A stretch of 64,000 bases of DNA from Microvelia longipes (Eukaryota > Arthropoda > Insecta > Hemiptera > Veliidae): positions 42,726,643 to 42,790,642 of the forward strand of contig JACMZG010001914.1 of the NCBI GenBank assembly GCA_018340805.1. Reading direction: 5' to 3'. Of this stretch, positions 1-10,221 are shown one piece after another. The notes beneath the pieces are model-generated. The model was given only the letters and a program-made list of their open reading frames with translations, was not told the origin of the DNA and searched no databases. Every line of letters begins with the position of its first letter. Position 1 is the stretch's first letter. The position numbers and the translations under genes were made by a program.

Positions 1-339
1 CTACCACTACTCCCCGCCATGACCCTAACGCTAAAATGACAGTTAAAATTATTCATACATATCAAATAAATAAGATAATTGAAACTGTTCCTTTTGAAAC
101 CAATTGTAGTGTGAGGAAGCCCTCCCCCGCGGTTATTTCTGGGGGGCTTTCAATAATCAGCACGGCTTCGATGCTTGGCGTGGCAACTTGGTGGCCCTGT
201 CGGGAAAAGGATTTGGCATTTTGCCAGGTATTTAGTTAATTCCTATGTGTTGTAAACTCTTAACAGAACACGTTAACATTATTAAATTTTTTTGCGCAAT
301 ACTTATTTGAAAGGCTATCTAATAAAACCATCCTTAGCT
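1..339. other. No recognisable gene
   Basis: I see no gene here. A C/G-rich patch near 120-150 stands out from AT-rich surroundings, but the open frame across it (36-239) has no recognisable domain. Confidence 0.5.
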
Positions 340-540
340 TTAGATTTACGTCATAGGTGAGACTGAAACTCTGCTATGAGCTTGCTCTACTACCTTATAT
401 TTTGAGAACTAAAGAAGCGAGTTCGAAGTCGTAACACCCCAGACGTTGTGTTCATTTTAGTATCTTAGTCTTCAGTTTTATCAGCAAAGTAACTCAGGTA
501 CCTCGAACCCGGTTATTAAATAAAATTTAAACCGATTATT
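340..540 (+). repeat. Degenerate 3' end of the 5S-containing repeat
   Basis: The order of motifs (AAGCGAGTTCGAAG, then a GGTACCTCGAACCCGG-like end) resembles the 3' part of the dispersed repeat that is better preserved at 1523-1977. It is heavily diverged. Confidence 0.4.
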
Positions 541-1073
541 TCTACAAAAACCTTCTTATTAAAAATATTTTAATTAAATTTTTCTGTATTTATGATGTTT
601 TTTTTTAAAAATGAAACACGGGCACAAATTGTTTGCCTTGGAAGGCAACTAATTTTTTTTTCCTTCGTTGTTTAATTAGTTTGAATGAACTTTAATAATC
701 TTCCTTATCCTATTTATTTCATGTATTTTAATAAAAGCATTTATTATTTATTTCTTTATCTTTTTATTACTGTGATATTTAGTTTAACCCAAAACCCGGG
801 TAAAATTTGCTTAATTTTTACTTTTCCTCATTTATACCGAAGGTATATAGGAAAAGTATTGTGTTTGCAAAAAAATCCCGAAGCCTGGATTTCATCGGAA
901 TTATTAGTTTTAGGTGTTTTAAGACCTCCTAAGTGGTTTTCGCAAAGTTGTCTGTCTGTCTGTATGTGTGTGTGTGTGTCTGTTATCATCGTAGCGTTCA
1001 GTGTATTTATGCTAGAGAGTTGAAAATTTTGTACACAAATTAGTCTACTGCGGTGAATGTTCTATTCAGAAAA

Positions 1074-1193
1074 TATTTTAGCGAATTTCCTTTGGAAATT
1101 CGGCTAATGGGATAGGCGTCATGGCACAATTCGAATCACGGACCACGACACAAATCCGTTTCAGAGGTCCCTAATGACGAAAAATACGTTTGC

Positions 1194-1237
<44 letters not shown>

Positions 1238-1522
1238 ATATATATATAATATATATATATATATATTATTTCTAGACACTTTCTTGTAAACACTCTATCT
1301 TTCGAACGGATTAATATTTTTTAACCAACCTTCGGGAGCACACGAACCCTATGGGTTGTTTAGCACGGAAACACGCATTCTAAATGAAATTCGCCCGACA
1401 GCGGACCACCGCGCCGGAATTATTTATTTAGTAGTTCTAAACTTATATAATGTAAAAAGCACGAAAACACGCATCCAAAGGAAATTCGCCCGACATGCGG
1501 ACCACCGCGCCAGAATTTTTTT
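1074..1522 (-). mobile_element. SINE-like insertion (family B) inside copy A
   Basis: This block splits the 5S-containing repeat between its TGTTCTATTC and CGTCATTAACCC segments. It contains AGCGAATTTCCTTTGGAAAT, a TA microsatellite, and two GCGGACCACCGCGCC blocks that recur at 16450-16620, 19500-19860, 55560-55850 and 56115-56200. Two copies in tandem are likely, at about 1345-1425 and 1455-1522. The family has a tRNA-type B-box elsewhere, so a SINE is the best guess. Confidence 0.5.
1201..1266. repeat. (TA)n microsatellite
   Basis: Nearly pure TA dinucleotides with a few phase breaks, inside the family B insertion. Confidence 0.95.
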
Positions 1523-1726
1523 TAACGTCATTAACCCGCAATAATGACTCAGTGAAAATTTCGAAAAATTATAAAAAACGGAAAAATGATGCGATCTGAT
1601 TGAAATTCGGCACGCATCTAGCCATTTAAAAAATGTTAAACATCCGAAAATAATCTAATTGAGTTCAAATATGGTACAAGTGTACCCCTTGTTTTAATAC
1701 ATCAAGTCTAGACGTGATTTTTAGTG

Positions 1727-1787
1727 GATCATAAAAGTTAAGCAGCATCGAGCGTGGTCAGTGCCTGGATAAATGACCACTGGGAAT
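1727..1787 (+). promoter_or_regulatory. 5S rRNA-like internal control region
   Basis: The segment reads GATCATAAAAGTTAAGCAGC followed by ATCGAGCGTGGTCAGTGCCT and a degenerate GGATGGGTGACC box ending in GGGAAT. It follows the middle of animal 5S rRNA (A box, intermediate element, C box). In true 5S genes TFIIIA and Pol III use these boxes. About 190 bases downstream the repeat ends at a T-run that could terminate Pol III. Confidence 0.75.
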
Positions 1788-2209
1788 GGAACAAATGTAT
1801 TTACTATCTGAGGACGACTATTTACACAAAGTTCGAAGACGTGTTGCGGTATAAATTTAACGACTTGTATTTCTAAGGACGAGCGAAGCGAGTCCGAAGC
1901 TGGGAGGATGAGCGTAGCGAATCCGATGTAATAAGGAAAAGTTTCGAGGTACCCCTCACCCGATTTTTATAATATTTGTATCTAAAGTAGATATTTCAAT
2001 GTCGTTAACAGGGTTGAAAATCACTTTTCCGCCCTAGGGAATGAAATAACAGTGAGATCAAAGTGAAGTGTATTTATTTAGTTAGGTATAATTTGTTATG
2101 TTACGTCAGTAGTTATTTAAACCAGCTGTTTTTGAGAAGGTTATAATAGGTTGTATATTGAAGGATATAAAAGGTTATAATAGATTAGGTAGGTCACATG
2201 TTTATTGAT

Positions 2210-2350
2210 CAACTAGTCTTTGTAATAGAGTTGGAATTTGAAGATATAAAATATTCATGTATCATATGATATTACCGAGTTTTGTAAAACATGAATAGAT
2301 GACACAATATAATAAAGCACAATGTATAGTTGTCTCTCGCATAATTATAT
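2210..2350 (-). repeat. Fragment of the hammerhead-bearing repeat family
   Basis: On the minus strand it matches the distal part of the unit at 5455-5515: the ATTATATTGTGTC block, ATTCATGTTTT and the ATCATATGAT-like block. The catalytic core is not included. A second ATTATATTGTGTC sits at 2345-2358 in the opposite sense, so the fragment is partly inverted. Confidence 0.5.
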
Positions 2351-2435
2351 TGTGTCATATAAAATATTCATATACGGAAAGATATATGAAGAGCAGCCAA
2401 TTAGTGGTAGATAAAATTTAATACGTATAGATCAA

Positions 2436-2745
2436 AGCATTTCCACTCATGTTTTATTTTCCTCGACTATACCTAGAGAGACAAAAGTTAAGTCAACTCC
2501 CTCGACAAGCCTCGAGAGCTACCTTATTTATTTCTTTTGGCCTAATGGCCTTAAGATCAAATGAAAGCATTTCCACTCTTGTTTCATTTTCCTCGACTAT
2601 GCCTAGAGAGACAAAAGTTAAGTCAACTCCCTCGGCAAGCTTCGAGAGCTACCTTATTTATTTCTTTTGGCCTTATAGCCTTAGGAGCAAATGCAGTTTT
2701 CGTTGGCTAAGAAAACTAGGCCTTGTAAGGGAAAACATGCTTTGA
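2436..2745. repeat. Two tandem units of about 127 bp
   Basis: Two near-identical units start with AGCATTTCCACTC and hold CCTCGACTAT..CCTAGAGAGAC and CTCCCTCG(A/G)CAAGC. The reverse complement (GAGGCTTG.CGAGGGAG) is related to the tandem module in the composite elements at 16845-16960 and 33730-33880. The open frame 2449-2745 is only a translation of this repeat. Confidence 0.75.
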
Positions 2746-2787
2746 TCCCTTATTGGGTAAATAAATATAGAGGGTGTATCTAAATTT

Positions 2788-3262
2788 CTCATATGACGTC
2801 GTTAACCAGAAATAACGACTCAGCAAAAATCATAAAAAGGATATTTATGAAACGCGACAAATTTTTTAATCGATTTTAGATTTGGTACGCATACGACAAC
2901 TATATGTACCAAGTTTTATCTTATTATAAGCATTAGTTCCATTTTTTTAATGACTTGTATATGTTTCATTTCAATACGTCAAGTGTATCTATGTAGTTGT
3001 TGAGTGAGGTCAGTAACTGGATGGGTAACCGCTGGTAATAAAGCAATGTAATTACTATGTTAACGACGAGCATGTCTAAAGGTCTGATGTAAATCAAAAG
3101 GAGAAAACAAATATGTCAAAAGTCTAAAGACGTATTGCAGTGCAAATTTGACGAATTTTATATTTTGAGGACGAGCCAAGCGAGTCCAATGTAGGGAGGA
3201 TTAGCGTAGCGAATCCGATGTAGCAAGAGAAAGTTTCGAGGTACCCCGTACGTGATTTATCT
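2788..3262 (+). repeat. Dispersed 5S-containing repeat, copy B (5' truncated)
   Basis: Starts at the GACGTCGTTAACC block, has a diverged 5S-like C box with GGATGGGTAACCGCTGG at about 3018-3034, a GGACGAGCCAAGCGAGTCC hairpin variant, and ends at GGTACCCCGTACGTGATT. Confidence 0.7.
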
Positions 3263-3646
3263 CTGTACGGAAAGAAAGATTTTTTATTAATACATAATTG
3301 AGTGGAAGTAAAAATTATTGGACTGAAAAATATTAAAATCAAAATGAAAACAAAATAAAAGGTGCAAAATAAGGAATTAAGCTTTCTTGTTTAAAAAATT
3401 TCAAACAGCATAAAAAGCAATAAATGCTTGTCCAGATAACATTCGGAAACTTGCTGGAATCTTTAGTTCCATACTTTTTTCAGGTTATTCACTTGAATTA
3501 TCCGTGTCATGTATTTTTAAAACCTCCTGAGTGGTTTTCACAAAGTTTTCTGTCTGTATGTGTGTGTGTGTGTCTGTTATCATCGTAGCTCTAACCGTAT
3601 GTTTAAGCTAGAGAGTTGAAACATGGTACGAAATTCAATTTTTTAT

Positions 3647-4211
3647 ACCAGTGTTATCCGTCATAAAATACTAGTGATATCCGTCATAAAATACTATGAT
3701 ATCCGTCAAGTGATATCCATAAAATACTAGTGATATCCGTCATAAAATACTAGTGATATCCGTCATAAAATACTAGTGATATCCGTCATAAAATACTAGT
3801 GATATCCGTCATAAAGTACTAGTGATATCCGTAATAAAATACTAGTGATATCCGTCATAAAATCCTAATGATATCCGTCATACTTATTTTATACGAGTGA
3901 TATCCGTCATAAAATAATAATGATATCCGTCATACTTATTTTATACTAGAGATATCCGTCATAAAATACTAATGATATCCGTCATACTTATTTTATACTA
4001 GTGATATCCGTCCTAAAATACTAGTGATATCCGTCATTCTTATTTATACTAGTGATATCCGTCATAAATACTAGTGATATCCGTCATAAAATACTAGTGA
4101 TATCCGTCCTAAAATACTAGTGATATCCGTCAAACTTATTTTATACTAGTGATATCCGTTCTAAAATACTAGTGATATCCGTCATTCTTATTTTATACTA
4201 GTGATATCCGT
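3647..4211 (+). repeat. 23-bp minisatellite
   Basis: About 24 units carry the core AGTGATATCCGTCATAAAAT. A longer variant with an extra CTTATTTTATA appears repeatedly from about 3880 onward, alternating with the short form. Confidence 0.95.
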
Positions 4212-4517
4212 TTTTTATGACTCCATTAACCCACTGTATTGACTCAGCGAAAATTTCGAAAACTCTGTAAACGCTAAAATTTGACCGATAGGTTTGAGAT
4301 ATGGCTCGCATGTAAGAGGAACATATGTGTCAAGTTCCATCTGATTATCAGCATTAGTACAATCTTATCGAAAACTTGTATAGGGTTTTTTAAAAATTGT
4401 AAAATATCGAAAAATAATCGATTTAACTAGAATTTTAATACAAGAGTATTGCTTTACGTAATAAATAAGTACACTAAATTTCGCTACAATACAGCAAGTA
4501 TATCTACGGTTTTTGTT

Positions 4518-4579
4518 GGATCATAAAAGTTAAGCAGTATCGAGAAAGGTCAGTGATTGGATGGGTGACTGCTGGGAAT
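4518..4579 (+). promoter_or_regulatory. 5S rRNA-like internal control region
   Basis: Contains GATCATAAAAGTTAAGCAG, TCGAGAAAGGTCAGTGATTG and GGATGGGTGACTGCTGGGAA. The C box is the best-preserved part. It belongs to copy C of the dispersed repeat. Confidence 0.75.
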
Positions 4580-4700
4580 GATAGTAATGTATTTACCTCC
4601 TTAGAACGAGCGAAGCGAGTCTTAATTAGAGAGGATGAGCGTAGCAAACCCTATGTGGTAAAAAAAATCGAGGTACTCTGTCCCCGATTTTTCGTACTAA

Positions 4701-5262
4701 GTTCATTAAAATGGTGCCACCAAGAGGACCAATGCCTCTTGTTAGCGAATTTTTTTAATAAACAAGCTCCTCAATGGTCGTTTTATCATGAATGATTGTG
4801 TGTTAGTATTTTTTATTAGAGTCAATATAAGAAACATTTAATATTTACTCAGAGAATTTAAAATTTGACAGGGAAAAATGTAAAAACGCTACATTGTTTA
4901 TGTGTTTAAATAAAAAAAATCTTACATAAAATATTCACAGTATATAGTTCTGACTCCTTGACTCCAATTTGATATCAGAAAATCCGTATTATATATATAA
5001 ATAAAAATGATCTCTAAATGAGAAATCTATAAATTGTTACAACTAAGTGTACTAAATACATAGGGTGTTTGTTGTCTTTAGTTATGACGTCACAAAAATC
5101 CCTTTAATATATTACTCTCGTGTTTTATTTTCTAATAGAATTGGAAATATATAATGTATACGTAATGTGGTTTAACTAATTAAACAAGGATAAAATATCT
5201 TTGTTTAATTAGTTAAATCCTTTATCTTTGTTAAGTTAGTTAATAAGTTAAAGAAGGAAAAA
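4701..5262. other. No gene seen
   Basis: AT-rich sequence with small local repeats, including two GTTTAATTAGTTAA-like blocks near 5171-5216. The open frame 4553-4795 starts inside the 5S block and is a repeat translation. Confidence 0.5.
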
Positions 5263-5319
5263 TGATTCTATGAGATCAGGGTCATACAGTGGCAAAGAGG
5301 TGATGGCTCGACATAAACC

Positions 5320-5347
5320 CTGATGAGTTAGACGTAACGAAACAGAG
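5320..5347 (+). ncRNA. Hammerhead core, first unit
   Basis: CTGATGA (5320-5326), a stem II hairpin GTTA/TAAC with loop GACG (5327-5338), then GAAA (5339-5342). All invariant core bases are present. ACAGAG (5342-5347) can form stem III with CTCTGT at the second unit (5618-5623). The sequence immediately 5' does not offer its own stem III partner, so this copy alone is probably incomplete. Confidence 0.6.
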
Positions 5348-5617
5348 TGGGATATGACATTATGACGAGCCATTTATGATGACGAATGTCAATGAAACAG
5401 TTCCCAGATTAGCATTGCTTTTGCTTTTACATTTCCTAGGCGTCTCTCGCACAAATTATATTGTGTCAACTATTCATGTTTTGCAAAAACACGGTACTAT
5501 CACATGATATATGTTTTGATTGCCATGTATGATGGAGGTAAAAGAGCACCACTCGTCTCTGGTAATACTTCACATTACATTTCTTCGGAATTAATTGAAG
5601 GTCAGAGTGAGTTCAGG

Positions 5618-5653
5618 CTCTGTCGGCGCCCTGATGAGTTAGACGTAACGAAA
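5618..5653 (+). ncRNA. Hammerhead core, second unit (junction)
   Basis: CTCTGT (5618-5623) is a stem III strand, C5624 sits at the cleavage position, GGCGCC (5625-5630) is a self-complementary stem I, then CTGATGA (5631-5637), stem II GTTA/TAAC (5638-5649) and GAAA. The 3' stem III strand is lost at the truncation but is present in the first unit. Stem I is too short for a normal hairpin loop, so cleavage might need a dimer. Activity is untested. Confidence 0.6.
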
Positions 5654-5663
5654 AAATTATTAA

Positions 5664-5672
5664 AAATATTGT

Positions 5673-5750
<78 letters not shown>
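5664..5750. repeat. (TA)n microsatellite
   Basis: Nearly pure TA repeat directly after the truncated second hammerhead unit. Confidence 0.95.
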
Positions 5751-5753
<3 letters not shown>

Positions 5754-6483
5754 CAGATATCAATAAATCCAATCAATTATTTAAACCAACCAACAAATTA
5801 AAAATTTAAACCCTCCAATTACTGCGGCAATAAAAAGCCCCTTCTCAGCCTAATTACTATTAGTGCTATTTTTTTCTGTATGGAAACAACACGTCTTCAT
5901 TAAATTGCATTAAAATTCGTAGGTTATTTGAATTAAGTTGTTATTATTAATTGCATCCTGTCTAGAAAGAAAGCAACCTGTGGTGTTATATCGTTGTCAT
6001 CGTAGCCATGAACTCTCTAAACAGCTGCAACATTTTATTGGACTAAGGCCAGTAAAAAATTCCCCCCATCATTGTCTAACCCACTTTTCCCTCAAAAAAA
6101 AAATAGTCCAAAAAAATGGAAAACTTTTTTAATGCCTTTTACAACATAAAGTTTAGCAAAGTCCCATTTTAACTTATAGATAGTTACGTCTCTGCTTTTT
6201 GTCGAGATAGAGTTGAAGTAGTGACATAGCTTTGGAGAGAATCTCATTTTGTAAAATGCTCTTTAAAGTGATTTAATGGCCCGATGTTTTTAGAGAGGTT
6301 CTAGGCTTACTGTAATGACTTCTATAATGGCATTTTCTTCTTTCTACTGAGTAGAATTACGTTTTACGTCTATCTCTCAATGAAAGGGTTAAAACTTATT
6401 TTTTGTTTGAATAAAAAATGAATCCTATTTATTGGGTAGTTTGCATCTTATCTTAAATTAAAAATTATTTTTAAATTAATTGT
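5751..6483. other. No gene seen
   Basis: AT-rich and unremarkable. Open frame 5938-6132 has no recognisable domain. Confidence 0.5.
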
Positions 6484-6610
6484 GGTCTTCACCACATCGA
6501 ATTCGTGAGGCTCATCCAAACTATTTCGGTCTCGCTTCGCTTGTCTTTAGAGTATACAAATCGCCAAATGTATCCTGTAACGCGTCTTCGGTCTTGCTTT
6601 GCTCTTTATC
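6484..6610 (-). repeat. 3' end of the 5S-containing repeat
   Basis: Minus-strand fragment with CTCGCTTCGCTTGTC, a form of the GAGCGAAGCGAG hairpin, and the flanking CACATCGAATTCG block. The 5S part is missing. Confidence 0.5.
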
Positions 6611-6624
6611 AGATATTAAAGACT

Positions 6625-6780
6625 CTATATAATTGTGTGAGAGACACCTAGGAAATGTAACAAGCAAGATGCAATACTACATCTGGGAACTGTTCCATCA
6701 TTCGACATTCGTCATCATTGATGGCTCGACCTAATGTCATGTCCCACTCTGTTTCGTTACTTCTAACTCATCAGGGCTCA
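6625..6780 (-). mobile_element. Hammerhead-bearing repeat, single copy
   Basis: On the minus strand: CTGATGA (6774-6768), stem II GTTA/TAAC with loop GAAG (6767-6756), GAAAC (6755-6751), then the same 3' flank as the unit at 5343-5465. The loop change (GACG to GAAG) leaves the stem intact. No 5' stem III strand is present, so it is probably truncated at its 5' end. Confidence 0.6.
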
Positions 6781-6852
6781 TCAGAAAATTTGTCTTGTTT
6801 ACATTCTAGTTTATAGACGTCCGATTTAAAACTGATAACAATATTGATAAGT

Positions 6853-6944
6853 ATCACTTGAAATGGATAGTCAATCCATTTCAAGTGATCCAGAGATTGG
6901 GTCACTTGTCATTTCAAGTCGCCATTGGGTCACAATGGCGACTT
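6853..6944. repeat. Two adjacent perfect hairpins
   Basis: First: ATCACTTGAAATGGAT and its exact complement (6853-6868, 6874-6889) with a 5-nt loop. Second: AAGTCGCCATT and complement (6916-6926, 6934-6944) with a 7-nt loop. Likely the remains of a foldback element. Confidence 0.75.
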
Positions 6945-6949
6945 CTAAT

Positions 6950-7865
6950 GCAGCAAACTTGACATTATTTTTAAATTAAAGTAAAACATTTAACTATTTA
7001 AAATAAAATAATTTGTTAAATAGATTTGTGATAAATGAAGTTTTATTTTTTAAAGACGTCTCTATATTTTTATTTTATAACTTATATAACTTTTGGCGAG
7101 AAAGCTTAAAGTATAATAATTTTTAAAAAAAGTAAAATAGGATTCTAGTTTCTCTTGTAATGCAATCAATTCATTACTTCTTAATAATTAACACCTGGAG
7201 ATGTGAGCGCTCCAAGCGGAGTCTAGTTAGACCAATGTTTAAAACCCTAAAGATATCAGGGATTCGTAGTTAAAGCTTTACTCAATAGAATGCAGCACTG
7301 TTCACTTCATCACTTCTTACTCACTTACTTCTCTAAGTACTACTTACTTATTCTAAGTACTTTTTTTTAAAAGTTTTCTAGTATGTGGCAATAACTTTTA
7401 ATCTGTCTAGTAATAAAAGTTTAATCTACTAACGCTCCTCAATAAAAATTGTTTTAAAAACAGAAAAGAATACGTATATTATTTATACATTACATGCCTT
7501 ACATAATAATAATTATAATATAATATAAAATTAATAATTAATAATATATAATAATAATAATATAGGAGTTGTACTCTCATAGTCTAATTACTAATATTAA
7601 AGCTCTGGACTTAATCACACACAACACTTCACGACATTCAAAAGGCTGCATTCTTAAACACATGTAACACCGTTAGATTTTTTTAAAATCAATAAATACC
7701 TTTAAATTAGCCTCATTCTTGGTACTTTATACCCGACTAATGCTAACGAAAACTGGCAAAAGCTAAGAAAAAATAAAATAAATATAATAATAAATAAGGC
7801 TTTATTTCATTATGTTTTTTCACAATTATAAAACTATAGAAAATGTCACAATTTATAAATACCTC
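6950..7865. other. No gene seen
   Basis: AT-rich, with a TAA/TAT low-complexity patch at about 7500-7565. Confidence 0.5.
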
Positions 7866-8295
7866 TAGACCAAGAGCCCAGGGGTGTTTTGTTAATAAAA
7901 AGTGTAATGGCTGGAACCGGTCTCAATTTTTCGTAAATACCTCCCTGAACAAGGATCTGCAATTCTGCTGACTCTTATCGGATGGGTGTCCCAGGCAGAA
8001 CGCACTTTAGGGGTCAAATTTACCACCCAAGTTAATAAAAAGTGTAATGGCTGGAAACGGGTTTAATTTTTCGTAAATACCTTCCTGAACAAGGATCTGC
8101 AATTCTGCCGACTCGTATCGGATGGGTGTCCCAGGCAGAACCTTTGACCCCTAAAGTGCGTTTTGCCTGGGACACCTATCCGATACGAGTCGGCAGAATT
8201 GCAGATCCTTGTTCAGGAAGGTATTTACGAAAAATTGAGTCCGGTTCCAGCCATTACACTTTTTATTAACAAAACACCCCTGGGCTCTTGGTCTA
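7866..8295. repeat. Three-armed foldback repeat
   Basis: Arm 1 (about 7868-8015) is an almost perfect inverted repeat of arm 3 (about 8144-8293). Between them, arm 2 (about 8032-8140) is a direct copy of most of arm 1. Landmarks are GACCAAGAGCCCAGGGGTG at both outer ends and GGTGTCCCAGGCAGAAC in arms 1 and 2. Arms 2 and 3 are separated by only a few bases, so a long tight hairpin is possible. The open frame 8151-8429 crosses arm 3 and is not a gene. Confidence 0.85.
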
Positions 8296-8470
8296 TTCAT
8301 ACACACATTTATAAAAAGATACACATATAGACAGACAACTTTGCGAAAACAAATTAAGAAGTCGTTAAAGCATCTGAAGTGGGTGATTAATCTAAAAACC
8401 AGGTTTTCGGGGTTTTTAGTGTAACGCATTACTTTTCTCGTATACCTGGGGTAAAATGAGGAAAAGTATA
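8296..8470 (-). repeat. 5' part of the 5S-containing repeat
   Basis: Minus-strand match to the CGCAAAGTTGTCTGTCT block and the TACTTTTCC/GGAAAAGTA inverted pair. It abuts the foldback at 7866-8295. Confidence 0.6.
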
Positions 8471-8514
8471 AACTGTCGTCAACCCACCCTCCCCTACCTC
8501 TACTCTTTCTGACA

Positions 8515-8725
8515 CAGTACGTTCACACAGCATACTAAACCCGCGGATTGTATAAAGTACGCTAGTTAAATACGCTGTGAGAACCATGAGAAGGGAATTG
8601 TTGAATACGGTTGAACTAGGAAGATGGTATCGAGATCGAGTGTCGATATGCTGACTGTGCTTTGAGAGTCGATCGTATTGAACGGATAACCTTCTCTACG
8701 AATTATTATTTCACTTATTTAATAC
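8515..8725 (+). repeat. Diverged relative of the repeat at 9727
   Basis: Shares GTACGTTCACACA near its start and CGATCGTATT.AACGGATAAC near its end with the copy at 9727-9950. No clear right-hand terminal repeat. Confidence 0.5.
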
Positions 8726-9634
8726 TGCTTTTCACTAAATAACTCAAAAATAAATTATGTTAAGATGTTACTAAAGTAATATATAAACCAAGTAGGGAAA
8801 CTGTAAAAAATTCAGATATGTGTAATCAGCTGATAGCAGGCTCAAAAAAAATCCAAAATTGAAATAACTGCGCATGTCCCTTTTAAGATTTAGGTTTTTT
8901 TGTTTTATTTTACTGGTAACACTGATAACGTTAGTTGAGTTTTACTTTTTATCGTGTTTCTTTACTTAAATATGTGCTTGCTAATTTAATGATTTCGTAT
9001 TAAATTCAGTGAAATAATCGTTACAATAATTTAGTTAAAGAAAAAGAGAAACTATAGTAAAGGTAAATCACATGTTTTTATTAACATTTTAAATAACATA
9101 CAGACGACAGTGTATTGTGCCTTAAAGATAACCTAAAATTACAATTGCTGTTATTATATTCAAAATTTTTAGGTTAAAGTAGTTAAATTATTAATTTCAA
9201 TTAATATTTGAAGGGAGAAAACAAATATTACTCACAAAAACGCAGTAAGTTAAGTTGTGCACACAAAAAAATTCAAGTAGTCACTCATTTAATAATTTAA
9301 ACAAACCTAGTATTTGAAGATTTGCAATTACACCTCCGTTGGATGTGACAAAACTTATTCCTTACAAAAATTATTAACATTTTATACTAAAATGTACAAA
9401 GAAATGTTATAAAAACAAAAATTTTAAATGCCGTAAATAGTTTGTTTACATTTACAAGGGTAAAACAAGATGACTGTGCCATCTTGATTTAATGTTGTCG
9501 CCAAATTTGTGGCATCTCCCTGGTGGGCAAAATTTGAACTAAATTTTAGGTCTGACAGAAATATGCATTTGTTTCCCTACTCGGTTTATATATTACTATC
9601 ACTATTTTATTAAATATATTTTTTTGTTTTTAAC
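8726..9634. other. No gene seen
   Basis: AT-rich with no recognisable repeat boundary or coding signal. Confidence 0.5.
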
Positions 9635-10221
9635 TTCCTTATAACCTAAGTGAACCTTCCCAATAAAACAGGCAATGTTATGGCGGTATCAGTTTTAACG
9701 TCATCTGACTTGATCGACTAAACAATTAGTACGTTCACACACACTTTAGATCCGCGGATCGTATAGAATACGATCTCTCAATACGGTAATATTAGCTGTA
9801 TGAACATTGCGGAGGGGCTCCGATCTCATACGCTAGAACCAGGGAGATGGAATCTAAATGGATCCCCCGATACGCTGTATGGACCTTTTGAGACGATCGT
9901 ATTTAACGGATAACCTTCTCGTCGAACTTTTATTTCACTTTATTTGACTTCTATATAACCGTTTTTGACCAAATAACTTTTGGAATATTATTTTTTTAGT
10001 GTAACTTTATTATTATGCAAAGAAATCACAATTTAATTAAATATATTTTTTGTTTTAAACTTCCTTATAACCAAAAGTGAACCTTCACTATAAAAGACGC
10101 CATGTTTTGGCAGGATCAGTTATCACGTAATCTCACTCAATCGACTAAACAAATACGCTGTAAGAACCGTGAAGTTAGTTGACCGTATTGCATTCGTATG
10201 CAATGTGTGTACGTAGTAAAT
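9635..10221 (+). mobile_element. MITE-like element and flanking direct repeat
   Basis: TTAGTACGTTCACACA at about 9727 and its inverted form TGTGTGTACGTAGTAA ending near 10221 look like terminal inverted repeats of a roughly 490-bp non-coding element. A block of about 95 bp (AACTTCCTTATAACC ... ATCGACTAAACAA) occurs just before the left terminus and again inside at about 10058-10155, so part of the locus is duplicated. Confidence 0.5.

Larger units (their letters stand above)
817..1977 (+). repeat. Dispersed 5S-containing repeat, copy A, interrupted
   Basis: The 5' part (817-1073) has an inverted TACTTTTCC/GGAAAAGTA pair, a TGTCTGTCTG plus GT-rich tract, and a TTATGCTAGAGAGTTGAAA-like block. 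The 3' part resumes at 1523 with CGTCATTAACCCGCAATAATG, continues through a 5S rRNA-like block (1727-1787) and the GAGCGAAGCGAG hairpin, and ends at a GGTACC...CCCGATTTTT boundary. The same order recurs in about 15 places on both strands. It has no coding capacity; I infer a non-autonomous element. Confidence 0.75.
3505..4700 (+). repeat. Dispersed 5S-containing repeat, copy C with an internal array
   Basis: The 5' half (from AACCTCCTGAGTGGTTTTC and the GT-rich tract) and the 3' half (from ACTCCATTAACCCACTG through the 5S block to CCCCGATTTTT) are split by a 23-bp minisatellite. The array sits at about the same consensus position as the family B insertion in copy A. Confidence 0.75.
5264..5655 (+). 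mobile_element. Retrozyme-like tandem unit with two hammerhead cores
   Basis: Two identical 24-nt hammerhead cores lie 311 bp apart on the same strand, at 5320-5343 and 5631-5653. The DNA between them has no coding capacity and includes the CACAAATTATATTGTGTC and ATTCATGTTTTGC blocks shared with other copies. Two same-strand cores flanking a short non-coding unit is the layout known for retrozymes, which are non-autonomous elements whose transcripts self-cleave to unit length. The second unit is cut off just after its core, where a TA microsatellite begins. The left flank (5301-5316) is an inverted copy of unit sequence at 5362-5378. Confidence 0.6.

Noticed and set aside
3647..4211. Regular repeats that could suggest a CRISPR array
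   Set aside because: Units are contiguous with no unique spacers; this is a eukaryotic minisatellite.
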